Source of the DNA: Physcia stellaris | Taxonomy: Eukaryota; Ascomycota; Lecanoromycetes; Caliciales; Physciaceae | Assembly: GCA_018902385.1 (NCBI GenBank) | Contig: JABSSW010000059.1 | Span: 1 to 64,000 of the forward strand | Direction of reading: 5' to 3' | DNA: 64,000 nucleotides | Shown: in pieces, positions 47,439 through 57,154 of the stretch | How the letters are laid out: each line of letters begins with the position of its first letter | Numbering within the stretch: the first letter of the stretch is position 1 | Translations under genes and position numbers: made by a program | Notes under the pieces: generated by a model | The model's database searches: none | The model's input: only the letters and a program-made list of their open reading frames with translations | Told to the model about the DNA's origin: nothing

Positions 47439-48630
47439 TCTTATTCATGTACATTGTTGAAATGGTACGCCTGACGACTTCGAATCTCGTCAATCTTGTT
47501 GATCTAGGGGTGAGATACAGGCAGAATTGGGGGCAAACGGCGCGAGTGCCAAGGCGCTAGTCACAATCAGTCGGTCCCTCGGAGTAAAGAGGATAATTAG
47601 CACAGTGGCAGGAGGTCACGAATCGAGGCCCAATAGGCTCAATAAACGAACGTTATACTCCTGGTTGTAAGGTATGTGGATTATGACTATCTAGGAGGGT
47701 GCTACAGGTTGTCTCAGCTACTCAGACCCCTGGCTAGCCTAAAAGCCAGCATTTGTGTAGAAGAGAAGCCCGAGCCCTACGACGCTTCGGCTACACGGCC
47801 CGAGACAAGCTACAGGCGGTTTTGTAGAAGGCCGAATGCCAAGCATATAAGGCTAGTCACGTGCAACTCGCTTATGGGCCAATTACCAGTTTCTTGTTAC
47901 TCCCCTGCAACGAGGTAGGACCCCTGACTGCAGCATCTGCAGAGGCTGTTTCCAACATATACTAATCATCTCTGCGCTTTCAGCTCGCTCGTGTGGGCGA
48001 TCTACCTAATAAGCATTATCAGTCCATCAATTGCTGTTTCTTCATTGATATCGTATCTCTGTGGCGATTTAACCTATTGCTGTGCTAGCTCCTGGTACAC
48101 TCGTGGAGCGTTCAGTGGCATATCGCCTTCACGAACGCGGCGACCATGGACACGGTGATTCGGCCATCATTGCTTATGGATCCCGGAATGTGCGTGAATA
48201 CATTCGAGATCTTGTGTGTGAACACGATCCTTACAGGGTTTCACTCGCGGCTTCAAGATTGATTGACCTAGGACTCAAAGGTCACTACACTATTTCCGCG
48301 TGATGCATTGACCGACATTACGTGCTGCGTGCAGGATTCCCCCAGATCGTGAACGCGATTGGTTCACCCCAGGGATCTTGGGCGATGAACGAAATGGGAT
48401 TTGCTATGATGAATAAGCTATGTGGGAACATGACGCTTTGGTGAAAAAGACGTGTAGCCTTACGCTGGTCTATAAGTATCGCCCCTCTTTCTCTCATATC
48501 CTTCGCTTTCTCAGCTAAAACTCTAACATCCGTGGTCTGGTACCCGTACAGCAACCCAAAACCCAACACATAATCAAGGACAAACAGTTGAACACCGAGC
48601 AGCACAACTGGATCTCTTTTTACAGCCATC
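47439..48630. other. Intergenic with a dispersed repeat copy
   Basis: No supported gene. The segment 48106-48366 is shared, in diverged and internally deleted form, with 41551-41697. Frames of 60-80 codons at 47676 and 48082 have no domain. Confidence 0.45.
48106..48366 (+). repeat. Dispersed repeat, longer copy
   Basis: Shares TCGTGGAGYG, GGCGACCATSGACACGGTGA, the segment GATGYATTGAYCGACRTTACG and a GAACGCKATTGGTT end with 41551-41697. The other copy lacks about 110 bp in the middle. Class unknown. Confidence 0.5.
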
Positions 48631-50394
48631 ATGTCCACAACTCGCCAACCAACCTTTGGAGGCGATTTCCGCAGCTTAAGAAGCCATCTGGAGAATATGA
48701 ACGACGACACAAGGAAGCGGTATATTGAGTCTGCCGAACAAGATGTCAGGTACTGCCACGATCATAAACATATCCAAATAGTAGAAGAAAGAATCATAGA
48801 GGCGGTCGGTTCCCTTCCAGCTCGTGATTTATTCAAATCCATGACAATCCATCATTCCGCCCTTCATCATGCCTTCTCGCACCACTGGGACAAGCTGCAA
48901 GCCATGACCTCTAGGTGGCAAATCTGGCGTTCTGCGTGGAGGGAGCACGCGGAACAGCACGGGGATCTCATCAATGATCGGGAGTGGGAGCAAGATGGAA
49001 AGATCCTGAAGAAGCTCTGTGAAGCATTTGAGCGTTCTGAACCGAAAGGTTTCGAGAAACACCAGGACTGGATCGACAATTATGCTCCCGTGTCTCGTGT
49101 GACAGAAGGAGTTCAGGACCTGCGCTTAGACGCAGACTCCAAAGCAAGCGATATGCTCATTCCATCCAACACGGCGGTTATGCCCTACATTCGGCGAATG
49201 ACCTTTGGATATGCGTATCGCCAGCTGCTCACAAGTATCGATGATCTCATATCCTTGATCCGGAACGATCACGGCCATATCTTCGTCCGCGGCAAAAGGT
49301 CGTGTGATTTTCGAACAAAGCAGCTGGACGTCATACAAAACGTCAAAAGCTTTCAAGCGATGAAATTTCATGAGCATAATTTATTCGCACTCATGGTCGA
49401 TAATGGTACCAAGGGTGTAACCGGTTTCGCAAGTTTCTTCGAGGCGTGGCATGGTCTGTTGGAGGTGTGCAGTAGATGGAACGCCAGGCTGATTGGGGTG
49501 TTGATAAGTATCAATCACTGCGAAGGGAAAGACTGGAGATTCATCGACGAACGTGAACGTTACTATTTCAACCTGTTATCCTGGCAGTGCGATCGGGACA
49601 CGCTAAGTGGTATTTCTTGGGTCTTTGAAGAATCGAAGCCGAGAGGACTTGAAGGGCATCCGGGGTGGACGGAGGCCAGTTGTGACGGTTCCTGTTGGAC
49701 AACCACCCGAGCCCCCTGCAAACCGTTCTCAGAGCAAACAGGCGCTCCATCACCAAGCAAGACATCTAAACAAGCACACACACACGGTTATGGGGAACCT
49801 ACCGACACCACCTTCGGCAGCGCTTGGCGCAACCTGGTTCACGCTGTCAAGGAGCTGGAAGACCTGAACGAGGCCGCGGGCTTTGCATACTATGGCATGC
49901 AAAGTCCCGGTTACTGGCAGCGCATCTTCGAGTGCGAACAACGAATCACCCCTCGCGTGCAAACGCTGCCCAAGCATCCGCTCTTCAACAGCATGCTTAT
50001 CGGCAGGGCGGAGGACCCCGCTTCCAGAGAACGATTCAGGCACCAGTGGAACGAGCTCGAAATGCTGTGCGAGGGGTGGCAGTATTGGAAAGGCATGTTC
50101 CTCAAGAATGTCACTTGGGACGACATGTTGCTTAAAACTGGGGATTGGCATGAGAAGTATGAGGATGCGGTCCATTGGAATAAGATAATGCATGTTTTGG
50201 GACTGCTTGACCTCGCGCACGCATGGCCGGAAAAATCTGCGGGGTCGCCGGAGTGGACTGAAAATAGTCGGCGAGTGGTGGAGTTGATGGAACAGAAGGA
50301 GTCGCCCGCTGGGTTCGGTGAAGCTCACGCCGATGAAGAACAAAAGGTTCCGAAAGAATGGGATCAGGCTAGGAATCGGCACTGTACGATGTAA
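48631..50394 (+). CDS. Unknown protein with three internal repeats, 587 aa
   Basis: Single exon, ATG 48631 in good context (ccatcATGtcc). The product is rich in Trp, His and charged residues, with no signal peptide or membrane span. Three diverged repeats of about 140-150 residues are visible, at about 10-146, 195-346 and 398-541. Each has a helical run, a LF..M or LFALM block, a W..LL or HW..L block with a Trp-rich helix (RWQIWRSAW, RWNARLIG, GWQYWKGMF), and ends in PKGFEKHQDW, PRGLEGHPGW or the weaker PEKSAGSPEW. A low-complexity linker (about 350-395) separates repeats 2 and 3. I do not recognise a family. A 210-codon antisense frame overlaps its 3' part and is judged a shadow. Confidence 0.75.
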   Translation: MSTTRQPTFGGDFRSLRSHLENMNDDTRKRYIESAEQDVRYCHDHKHIQIVEERIIEAVGSLPARDLFKSMTIHHSALHHAFSHHWDKLQAMTSRWQIWRSAWREHAEQHGDLINDREWEQDGKILKKLCEAFERSEPKGFEKHQDWIDNYAPVSRVTEGVQDLRLDADSKASDMLIPSNTAVMPYIRRMTFGYAYRQLLTSIDDLISLIRNDHGHIFVRGKRSCDFRTKQLDVIQNVKSFQAMKFHEHNLFALMVDNGTKGVTGFASFFEAWHGLLEVCSRWNARLIGVLISINHCEGKDWRFIDERERYYFNLLSWQCDRDTLSGISWVFEESKPRGLEGHPGWTEASCDGSCWTTTRAPCKPFSEQTGAPSPSKTSKQAHTHGYGEPTDTTFGSAWRNLVHAVKELEDLNEAAGFAYYGMQSPGYWQRIFECEQRITPRVQTLPKHPLFNSMLIGRAEDPASRERFRHQWNELEMLCEGWQYWKGMFLKNVTWDDMLLKTGDWHEKYEDAVHWNKIMHVLGLLDLAHAWPEKSAGSPEWTENSRRVVELMEQKESPAGFGEAHADEEQKVPKEWDQARNRHCTM

Positions 50395-50471
50395 AGTCCT
50401 CTCGGGAAAGTCTTAGTCTTTGTACAATAGACCTTCGATACAGGGAGTAGGAATTCTGAAGCCTTGAACTC

Positions 50472-50597
50472 GTTATCCCACGTACTGGTGGTGTGGGCTC
50501 GCTTTTAATTAGCACCTAGGCGGGCCGCCCCCTGAAACCCCCTGATGGGGGAGGTCCGGGTTGCCTAAAAGTGAGCCCAACCTGGGCGTGGGATAAC
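50472..50597. repeat. 126-bp foldback (MITE-like) element
   Basis: Imperfect palindrome. The left arm begins GTTATCCCACG, then TGGGCTCGCTTTTA. The right arm, reverse-complemented, begins GTTATCCCACG, then TTGGGCTCACTTTTA. The centre holds a second small hairpin (CCCCCTGAAACCCCCTGATGGGGGAGG). It lies about 80 bp past the stop of the 48631 gene, probably within its 3' UTR. Confidence 0.75.
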
Positions 50598-50799
50598 CCG
50601 TGTTTGCGAGAGTCAGGGCTAAGCCGTATTTAATTCTAGACTCATGAGTGAAACTCTAACAAAATCCCACCTTAAGAATCTTCAACGAACTCTGACAAAA
50701 CCTATCATATCCCTACCAAATAAAAAATCACGCCAAAATCGAGCAAAATTTTGATGGATTGTAGTGATTTCCTAGTCGCATGAGTGTCGCCAAAGTTTA

Positions 50800-51560
50800 T
50801 TATCCCCTTACAGTATCCTCTGTAGCCCGAAAACTCCAATAACCACCCCAAAACCAGCCCTTTCTTCCAACCCAATCCTCCCCCTTCCCCAACTCCCTCC
50901 ATCGAAAATCGACTCTATCCCACAACCACAAATCCCATCCCCTCTTCCGCATCTTAAACATCCCTAATAATCTGGCTATGATGACCAAATACTCTAATGA
51001 CTGCCAACTCTGTAGGCCCCGCCAACCCCAATAACCATCTCAAACCCCAGCTCCCGCTCTAACCCGATTCCCCTCGTCCTCCAACTCCCCACCCAGTATA
51101 CTGAAAATCGACCGCACCCCATACTCACAACTCCCATCCCCTCTTCCAACCCCAAACCTTTATCATCCGCCTATGATGACCAAATACTCTAACGACTGCC
51201 GACCCTATAGATCCGAATCCTCCAATGAATCCACCAAACCCCAGCACCCCTCGTAACCCAACTCCCTACAACGAAAATCAACCGCACCCCATACTCACAA
51301 CTCCCATCCCCTCTTCCAACCCCAAACCTTTATCATCCGCCTATGATGACCAAATACTCTAATGACTGCCGACTCTGTAGGCCCTAATTCTCTGATTAAA
51401 TACATCAAAAATCAGCTCTTTTAGTAACCCAACTTCCCACAACGAAAATCGCCCGCACCCCAAATCCTAAACCCCACCCCCTCTTCCAAACCCAAATCTT
51501 CATCACCTGCCTATGATACCCAAATACTCTAATAAAAGCCCGCTCCCCAATATCCATTTG
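50800..51560. repeat. Satellite-like tandem repeat, about 170-195 bp unit
   Basis: At least three full units (starting near 50976, 51171 and 51342), a diverged unit before them (about 50800-50975) and a partial one after (from about 51511). Landmarks in each unit: CCTATGATGACCAAATACTC, then TAATGACTGCCGA, CGAAAATCGACCGCACCCC and CCCATCCCCTCTTCC. The strand is strongly C-rich. Non-coding. Confidence 0.8.
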
Positions 51561-52479
51561 CTCAAGAAAGTAGGAAGAGAGAGAATCATCGCCTCATGAG
51601 GAGTGTTTGTAAAGGCGGCCGGGGGATGGAGAGCGGATTACTAGGTCGGCCCGAGGGGGGGGGGGTTAGGTATTGAGCTTTTGGGCTACAGTGTGACGTG
51701 ATGATGGGGTTGGGTTTGTGTTTGGGTTTGGAGAGATTTGCATTTGGTGATATGGATGAAGCTCATATTACACTTCCGCAGAAACAGACACGCGAACTGA
51801 AATAAGAAACTATCATTACTTCCAGAAACTACAGCACCAACACCCCCATTTCCTATCCCGCCACCCCCGAAATCTGCTAACTGACACCCCCTTTCGAAGC
51901 GTCCAAGAGGAAAAAAGAAACAACAAGCATTCGATAACAGCACCAGCGAAAACCTCCGCCGTGAGAGCATGTATGGGGATTGAACTCAACGCAGGAATTC
52001 TCTACTCTGGTGTTTGATGGTCGGTCGTCGCTTGGAAGTCAGAATCCTTCAACGAGGGGAAGACAAAGTGGTAAGCTAATGACTTGATATTTTCAAATCC
52101 ACAGATTTACAGATGAAAATGCGTTTTGTAATCATAACATGAGAGAGTTGAAACTTAAATCGAAATCGTCGAGATTTTGCAGGAGAGTCTGCATGTTTCA
52201 CATCGAACATCAAGGATATTGCGTATTACGATATTTTTTGCCAATTGAAGGTTTTGGGAATTCTGAGATGGTGAGTTATTTTTGATGTAGTAGTAGAATG
52301 AGGATCTTCTCCGGAAATCTCTCGATCAACGAGGATTTTTCTTGTGCTCAAGAACTGCATTGCGGGACTTGGTCATATTCATTAGGACATTCTTCACTAC
52401 TTAGCTAACCAACATGATTAGATTACACAAACATGCGGGCGCTGATGGTTTAGATGTCTAGGTCGCGTGTTCTAGTGAA
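51561..52479. other. Intergenic, no supported gene
   Basis: Contains a G-rich tract (gggggggggg near 51655) and a 94-codon minus-strand frame (51686-51970) with no domain, which I do not call. It includes the 3' flank of the fumarase gene. Confidence 0.4.
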
Positions 52480-54160
52480 CTACTTCTTCTCCTTGGGACT
52501 CAGCATCAATTCCGGCCTCACATATCTATCAAAGTCCTCCTCGCTAAGCGCCTTGAGCTCCATCGCACTCTCCTTCAGTGTCAATCCCTTCTTATGCGCG
52601 TTCTTCGCGACCTTGGACGCCATATCGTAGCCAATGACCGGATTCAAGCAGGTCACGAGCATGAGACTGCGCCCCATCAGTCAACTGCCATCAGAGTAGC
52701 AAGGCAGCACTTACCTTTCATGCAAAAGGGTGTTAATCCGCTTCTCATCCGCTTTCAACCCCTCCATGAGGTTCTTTTCGAAGCTCCTCATCGAATCGCT
52801 CAAGATGCGTATGCTGTGCAGCAGGTTCCTGATCAGCACGGGCTTGAACACGTTGAGTTCGAATTGGCCGTTCATCCCCGATACGGTGATGGCGGTGTGG
52901 TTCCCCATCACTTGGGCGCAGACCATGGTTAATGCCTCGCATTGCGTGGGGTTGACCTTTCCGGGCATGATGGATGATCCGGGTTCGTTTTCCGGCAGCT
53001 GCAACTCCCCCAGACCACAGCGAGGGCCCGAACCCAAGTACCGGATGTCCTGCGCTATCTTGAATAGCGAACAGGCGAGCGTATTCAGCGAGCCTGATGC
53101 TTCGACAATGGCATCGTGAGCGGCGAGGGCCTCGAATTTGTTCGGAGCGGTCTTGAATTCGGATTTTGTCATCTTGCTGATTTCTGTAGCGATGGCCTCT
53201 GCGAACCCCTTGAATGTGTTGAGCCCGGTTCCAACTGCTGTGCCGCCCTGTGCGAGAAGCCGGAGATGAGGCAATGAGGACTCAACGCGTTCGATGCCCC
53301 GATCAAGCTGAGTGACGTAGCCGGAGAACTCTTGCCCCAAGGTCAACGGCGTGGCATCTTGTAGATGGGTTCTACCAATCTTGATGATCTTATCGAATTG
53401 CTCGCTCTTGGTTTGCATCGCATCCCGAAGACTCTTTAGCGATGGTATGAGGGACTCCTCGAGCTCGAGGACTGCTGCGACGTGCATGACGGTTGGAAAG
53501 CTGTCATTGGAGGAAGCCGACATATTGACATGATCGTTTGGGTGCACTGGTTTTTTTGATCCCATAGTCCCTCCAAGGATCTCTATTGCCCGGTTGGAGA
53601 TGACCTCGTTGGCATTCATATTGGATTGGGTTCCCGACCCCGTCTGCCATACCACCAATGGGAAATGATCCACAAGTTTCAGGGAAGCCACCTCTTCCGC
53701 TGCCTGCTGGATAGCCTTTCCAAGCTTGGGATCTTGCGAAGCTTCAGTTCAGTGGTCATGGGAGGGTGTGGCTGGATTACCGAGTCCGTAGTTCATGTTG
53801 ACGGTGGCTGCGGCGCCTTTGAGGATACCGAATGCTCTGACGACGGGCGGAGGCATTCGATCCTGTGGTTGATTGATTTTGAAGTTTTCGAGAGATCGTT
53901 CGGTCTGGGCGCCCCAGTACCTATCTGAAGGGACTTGGATCTCGCCAAAGGCATCGCTCTCTGTTCGCGTTGACTGTTACATACTGTCAGCCATTCAGTC
54001 CCAAGCCTCTGAAGCAGCTGTCGCTTGTAAATACCATGGCTCGGAATGGTGTAGAGTTGCGATTGTGAGCAATTATCCTCGTCAGAGTGAGTCGGTGTGC
54101 GGAAGGTCGTTGCAGGAGCCGTATGACATGTGAGGCTGATGCAGCCGAGGGGAGGACCAT
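52480..54160 (-). CDS. FUM1: Fumarate hydratase, class II (mitochondrial, possibly also cytosolic)
   Basis: Catalyses fumarate to L-malate in the TCA cycle. Exons 54035-54160, 53781-53973, 52715-53741 and 52480-52666 close to 510 aa. Exon 1 encodes an Arg-rich, acid-free presequence ([20 protein letters not shown] and on), as for mitochondrial import. The core shows [28 protein letters not shown], the catalytic-His segment [16 protein letters not shown], and the fumarase signature [16 protein letters not shown]. The C-terminus is [13 protein letters not shown]. Exon 1 ends in an ATG directly before [14 protein letters not shown], a plausible internal start for a cytosolic form, since one gene often serves both places in fungi. 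Intron 2 (53742-53780) is only 39 bp. Length fits the family. Confidence 0.93.
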
Positions 54161-54600
54161 GGCGATTGTCCGTGGCCGGGGCCCTACTTGGTGCCTCTAG
54201 CTATTCCCGCGTCCCTGATTGAGCTTGCAATGTGAAGCGAGCAGCGATATGTCTCCAATGGAATCCGAGCACACCAGATAGACTACTCGGGAATTTTATC
54301 GTCTTCCATACGCAGACCTGTTGTGGCCAATCACAGATCGATGATTCTTGGCATGCAAAAGGAGCAGTCTCGGGCCGTGTAGCCGTAGCGTCCAGCATCT
54401 TTCTTACAGCCCTCACAGCCGTATTTGCCTTTGTGTCACACTCACAATCCAAATTCAGCACTTTTCGAAAAGAACTGTTGAGGAATAACTAGGCCTTCTG
54501 CCTGACGTAGGCAGAGGATCAGGCAGCCAAGCTGCTGACTGGAGAGGGAGCAAGATCTTCAGTCGAACAGACGTTTCACATGCCTGAGACACAAGATCTA
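54161..54600. other. Upstream region of fumarase
   Basis: Contains the likely promoter of the minus-strand fumarase gene. A CCAAT-box sequence (ATTGG on plus, CCAAT on minus) occurs near 54254-54340, but its use is unproven. No supported gene. Confidence 0.35.
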
Positions 54601-55560
54601 GACAGATTGATCTCAGGATTCTCATGGTGCCCGCTCGGCCGATGCTAATCTCTTCCATTCGAGAATTCCAGCAAGGCATCCTCTCTTGTCAAGGTCCTGT
54701 TCTTCTCGTCATGATCCAATCCCAGTCAATGATGCACCCCACTGTCATATCTCTTTGGACTTCTCGTACCAAGACACCTGTTTGTGGCAGGTCTGCCTCT
54801 TTTGCCTGGTCAGCTGCATGAAAAAGTTCTTTCACGGCGTCACTTCGATCGCTTACACGATTTCGCCTGGAATAACGAATTATCCAACAGCCCCGCTCGG
54901 TTTGTAGCATTCCTGAAAGATCTCCGACGAAACATGGTTCAGACATATGCTGTTCGAGATCAGCTGGCATCAAGACCTTGCCGCTTGATAGGATTGAGGG
55001 TCATCACCTCCAAGCGCAGGATTCGGCGATAGTCTAATCAACAATGCTGTGTTGCCTAGAGCCAACGGGTGGAGGCAAGTCACACGGGGTACAACATCTC
55101 ACCATTAGGCACCATTACCCGGTTCTAATCGCGGATACTGACGGCAAAGAGGTCTTCAGCCGAGCCAGCTGGAGGATCTTTATCCGGCGATGATTACGAT
55201 GATATGCGACTGCAAACAAGGCTCAGGCCCACGAGGCGCTGAACGTCTACCAAGAAGGCTGAAGCTGCCTATAAATTCCTGGTTGATGTACGAGTGTTTG
55301 GCTTGCCTGGTACCTGAAGCTCCGCCTCCAGATCACGCATGAAGTGGCGCATAGCACGAGACAAACGCCCCCATAACTGACACTAGGTTGTCGCCAATGC
55401 TCCTTAGGCTTACTTTTGCCATGATGAAAGACGATGAGGAGCTAGGGAGTAAGCTTGTTGTGTCAGCTGCGATGGCGGTTTGGAAGTCTGAGTCATTATT
55501 CGGTGGCACTCTCGATGATCGATGCGGCGCCAAGCGACGATCTAGCAGCAGGCAGCCTTT
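54600..55560 (+). pseudogene. Decayed coding remnants, one with a P-loop
   Basis: The frame at 55047-55190 reads CCLEPTGGGKSHGVQHLTIR, containing the helicase-like nucleotide-binding motif PTGGGKS. An open stretch at 54686-54907 (HDPIPVNDAPHCHISLDFSY) lies upstream. Stops and frame changes separate them. They may be parts of one decayed, possibly transposon-borne helicase. The assignment rests on one motif. Confidence 0.3.
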
Positions 55561-56693
55561 CCTGGACAGCAAATCTTTGTCGCCACCCAGAGTCCTAGCA
55601 GTACCCTCAATGACTAGTCAATGATCCAGAATTTACCGACTACTAGAGGGTTTGTGCTCGTGATGACGGAGTTGGTAGCTATGTGCAAACAGAGGCGATG
55701 TAATCTGTGGTCCAAATAAAGCCGAGTGCGGAGGGACGAGCTTTGAAGATGAAATGGCGAGTGGCGGGAGAGGCGTCTTGGCGCATTGATCGAGCAGATT
55801 TCCTCCGTGCTGCACTTTGCGCACCCGTTCTGCTCTCAACGCTGAAGCCGGATGGAGCAGAAGATCAAGAGAATGAGGTGACAATCGATCCAAGTTGATG
55901 CTCCACTCCTACTTTGATGGCGGTATTTAAGCTATATAGATGCGCTTCTCTAGAATCCATCCAAGATTCCCGGCATCCAAAGGCGGAAAGCAAGACGATC
56001 CAATGGTTCCACATGGAATAATTAAATGCGTGGCGATTTGCTATGTGTAAAAAGGTTGGGAGTCATAGGGCTGTCGGCGACTCACTCGGCCCAAAACTAA
56101 GCGCCTGCCCATTCCCTTTCCCATTCCCCTTCTCCCCCAAGATGGACATTCAAAACAATAATAGAGGACGGCACTCGATTCCCTGATTCAACCCGACTCA
56201 GAGTATTCGTTGGCCTGATATGATCTCCACTCCACTGCAATTTTCATCCACCACCTGTATTTTTACTCCCTCTCTCTTTATCTGCCACCTGTGAACATCT
56301 GTACCAATATCCCCCCGCAAGCGACCGGTAATGACAAAGACTCTCTTTTATTACCCAAACATACGAGTCCGCAATAGCTAATCTTTACTCTCTAACCACC
56401 TAGATTTATTTGCCATTTGCTCTGCAATATTTCCTAAAATAATCACTCCTTTCTTCACCCGCCTCCAGATCTTACCTTCGCCACTCCAATCACTTCCGCC
56501 ACTCTTCATTCACCCAGAACAAATCATTCCAAATAACCGCCTTTCCCTTTTACATACGTTTTAAAACCACACCCGAAGGCAAACACAAAGAAAGGAATAC
56601 CTTGGCCGTCAAACAACAGCTTGGGGACACCTGCCGCCTGCTGTCCCGTCCGCCTAGTCGTCGCCTGTTGTGATCCGCGAGTCAGCAGGCAGA
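55561..56693. promoter_or_regulatory. Upstream and leader region of the cyclin gene
   Basis: The stretch 56100-56600 is CT-rich (ccctttcccattccccttct and later similar tracts), the usual look of a fungal promoter and long 5' leader. Small frames at 55633-55898 on both strands have no domain. No specific binding site is claimed. Confidence 0.45.
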
Positions 56694-56792
56694 ATGGCTC
56701 CTATGCTCGACATATACCTTCCAGAAGTTGCCCTTGACGCAAAGTCCATCGTATCCTATTCTGAATCGAGCTCCTACGGCGCCTTGTGGTGA
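56694..56792 (+). CDS. Possible upstream ORF (32 codons) in the cyclin leader
   Basis: ATG at 56694 (gcagaATGgct) to TGA at 56790-56792. It lies 363 bp before the start of the Pcl-like cyclin and within what looks like its leader. If transcribed with it, it would restrain cyclin translation. Alternatively it is a first coding exon: a GTGAAC follows its Leu codon. Unproven. Confidence 0.35.
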   Translation: MAPMLDIYLPEVALDAKSIVSYSESSSYGALW

Positions 56793-57154
56793 ACTCAAGC
56801 CGCTCAAAGGACCTTTCTTCACACGACTGAGGTTATTGTGAAGGATTACACCCTGCTCGACTATCAACGGATTCTGACGATTGGATTTGCATCAAGGGTG
56901 CTGAGAGAAAGCTCTCGGGTATACTCGAAAGATCCTGGAACCACGCTTGGTTCCGAAGTACAAGATTGTAATACACTGAGACTGTGATCAGGAGAAGTCA
57001 AGTCTTTGAAACTTCAGGGCACTGCTGAACTGAAGCCTCAGGATATCACAAAGGTGTGACTCTTTGCCGTTGAGTCATTAGCCAAAAAAAAAGGTTCTAA
57101 TATTATTTAAGGAGTGACCTACTCCTTCTTTGTACTACCAACCTCCTCCATCCC

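Noticed and set aside
49750-50382. 210-codon antisense frame over the 48631-50394 gene
   Set aside because: Exactly antisense to a better supported gene; no domain or start context.
51686-51970. 94-codon minus-strand frame with hydrophobic N-terminus
   Set aside because: Gly-rich low-complexity middle; no family, neighbour or splice support.
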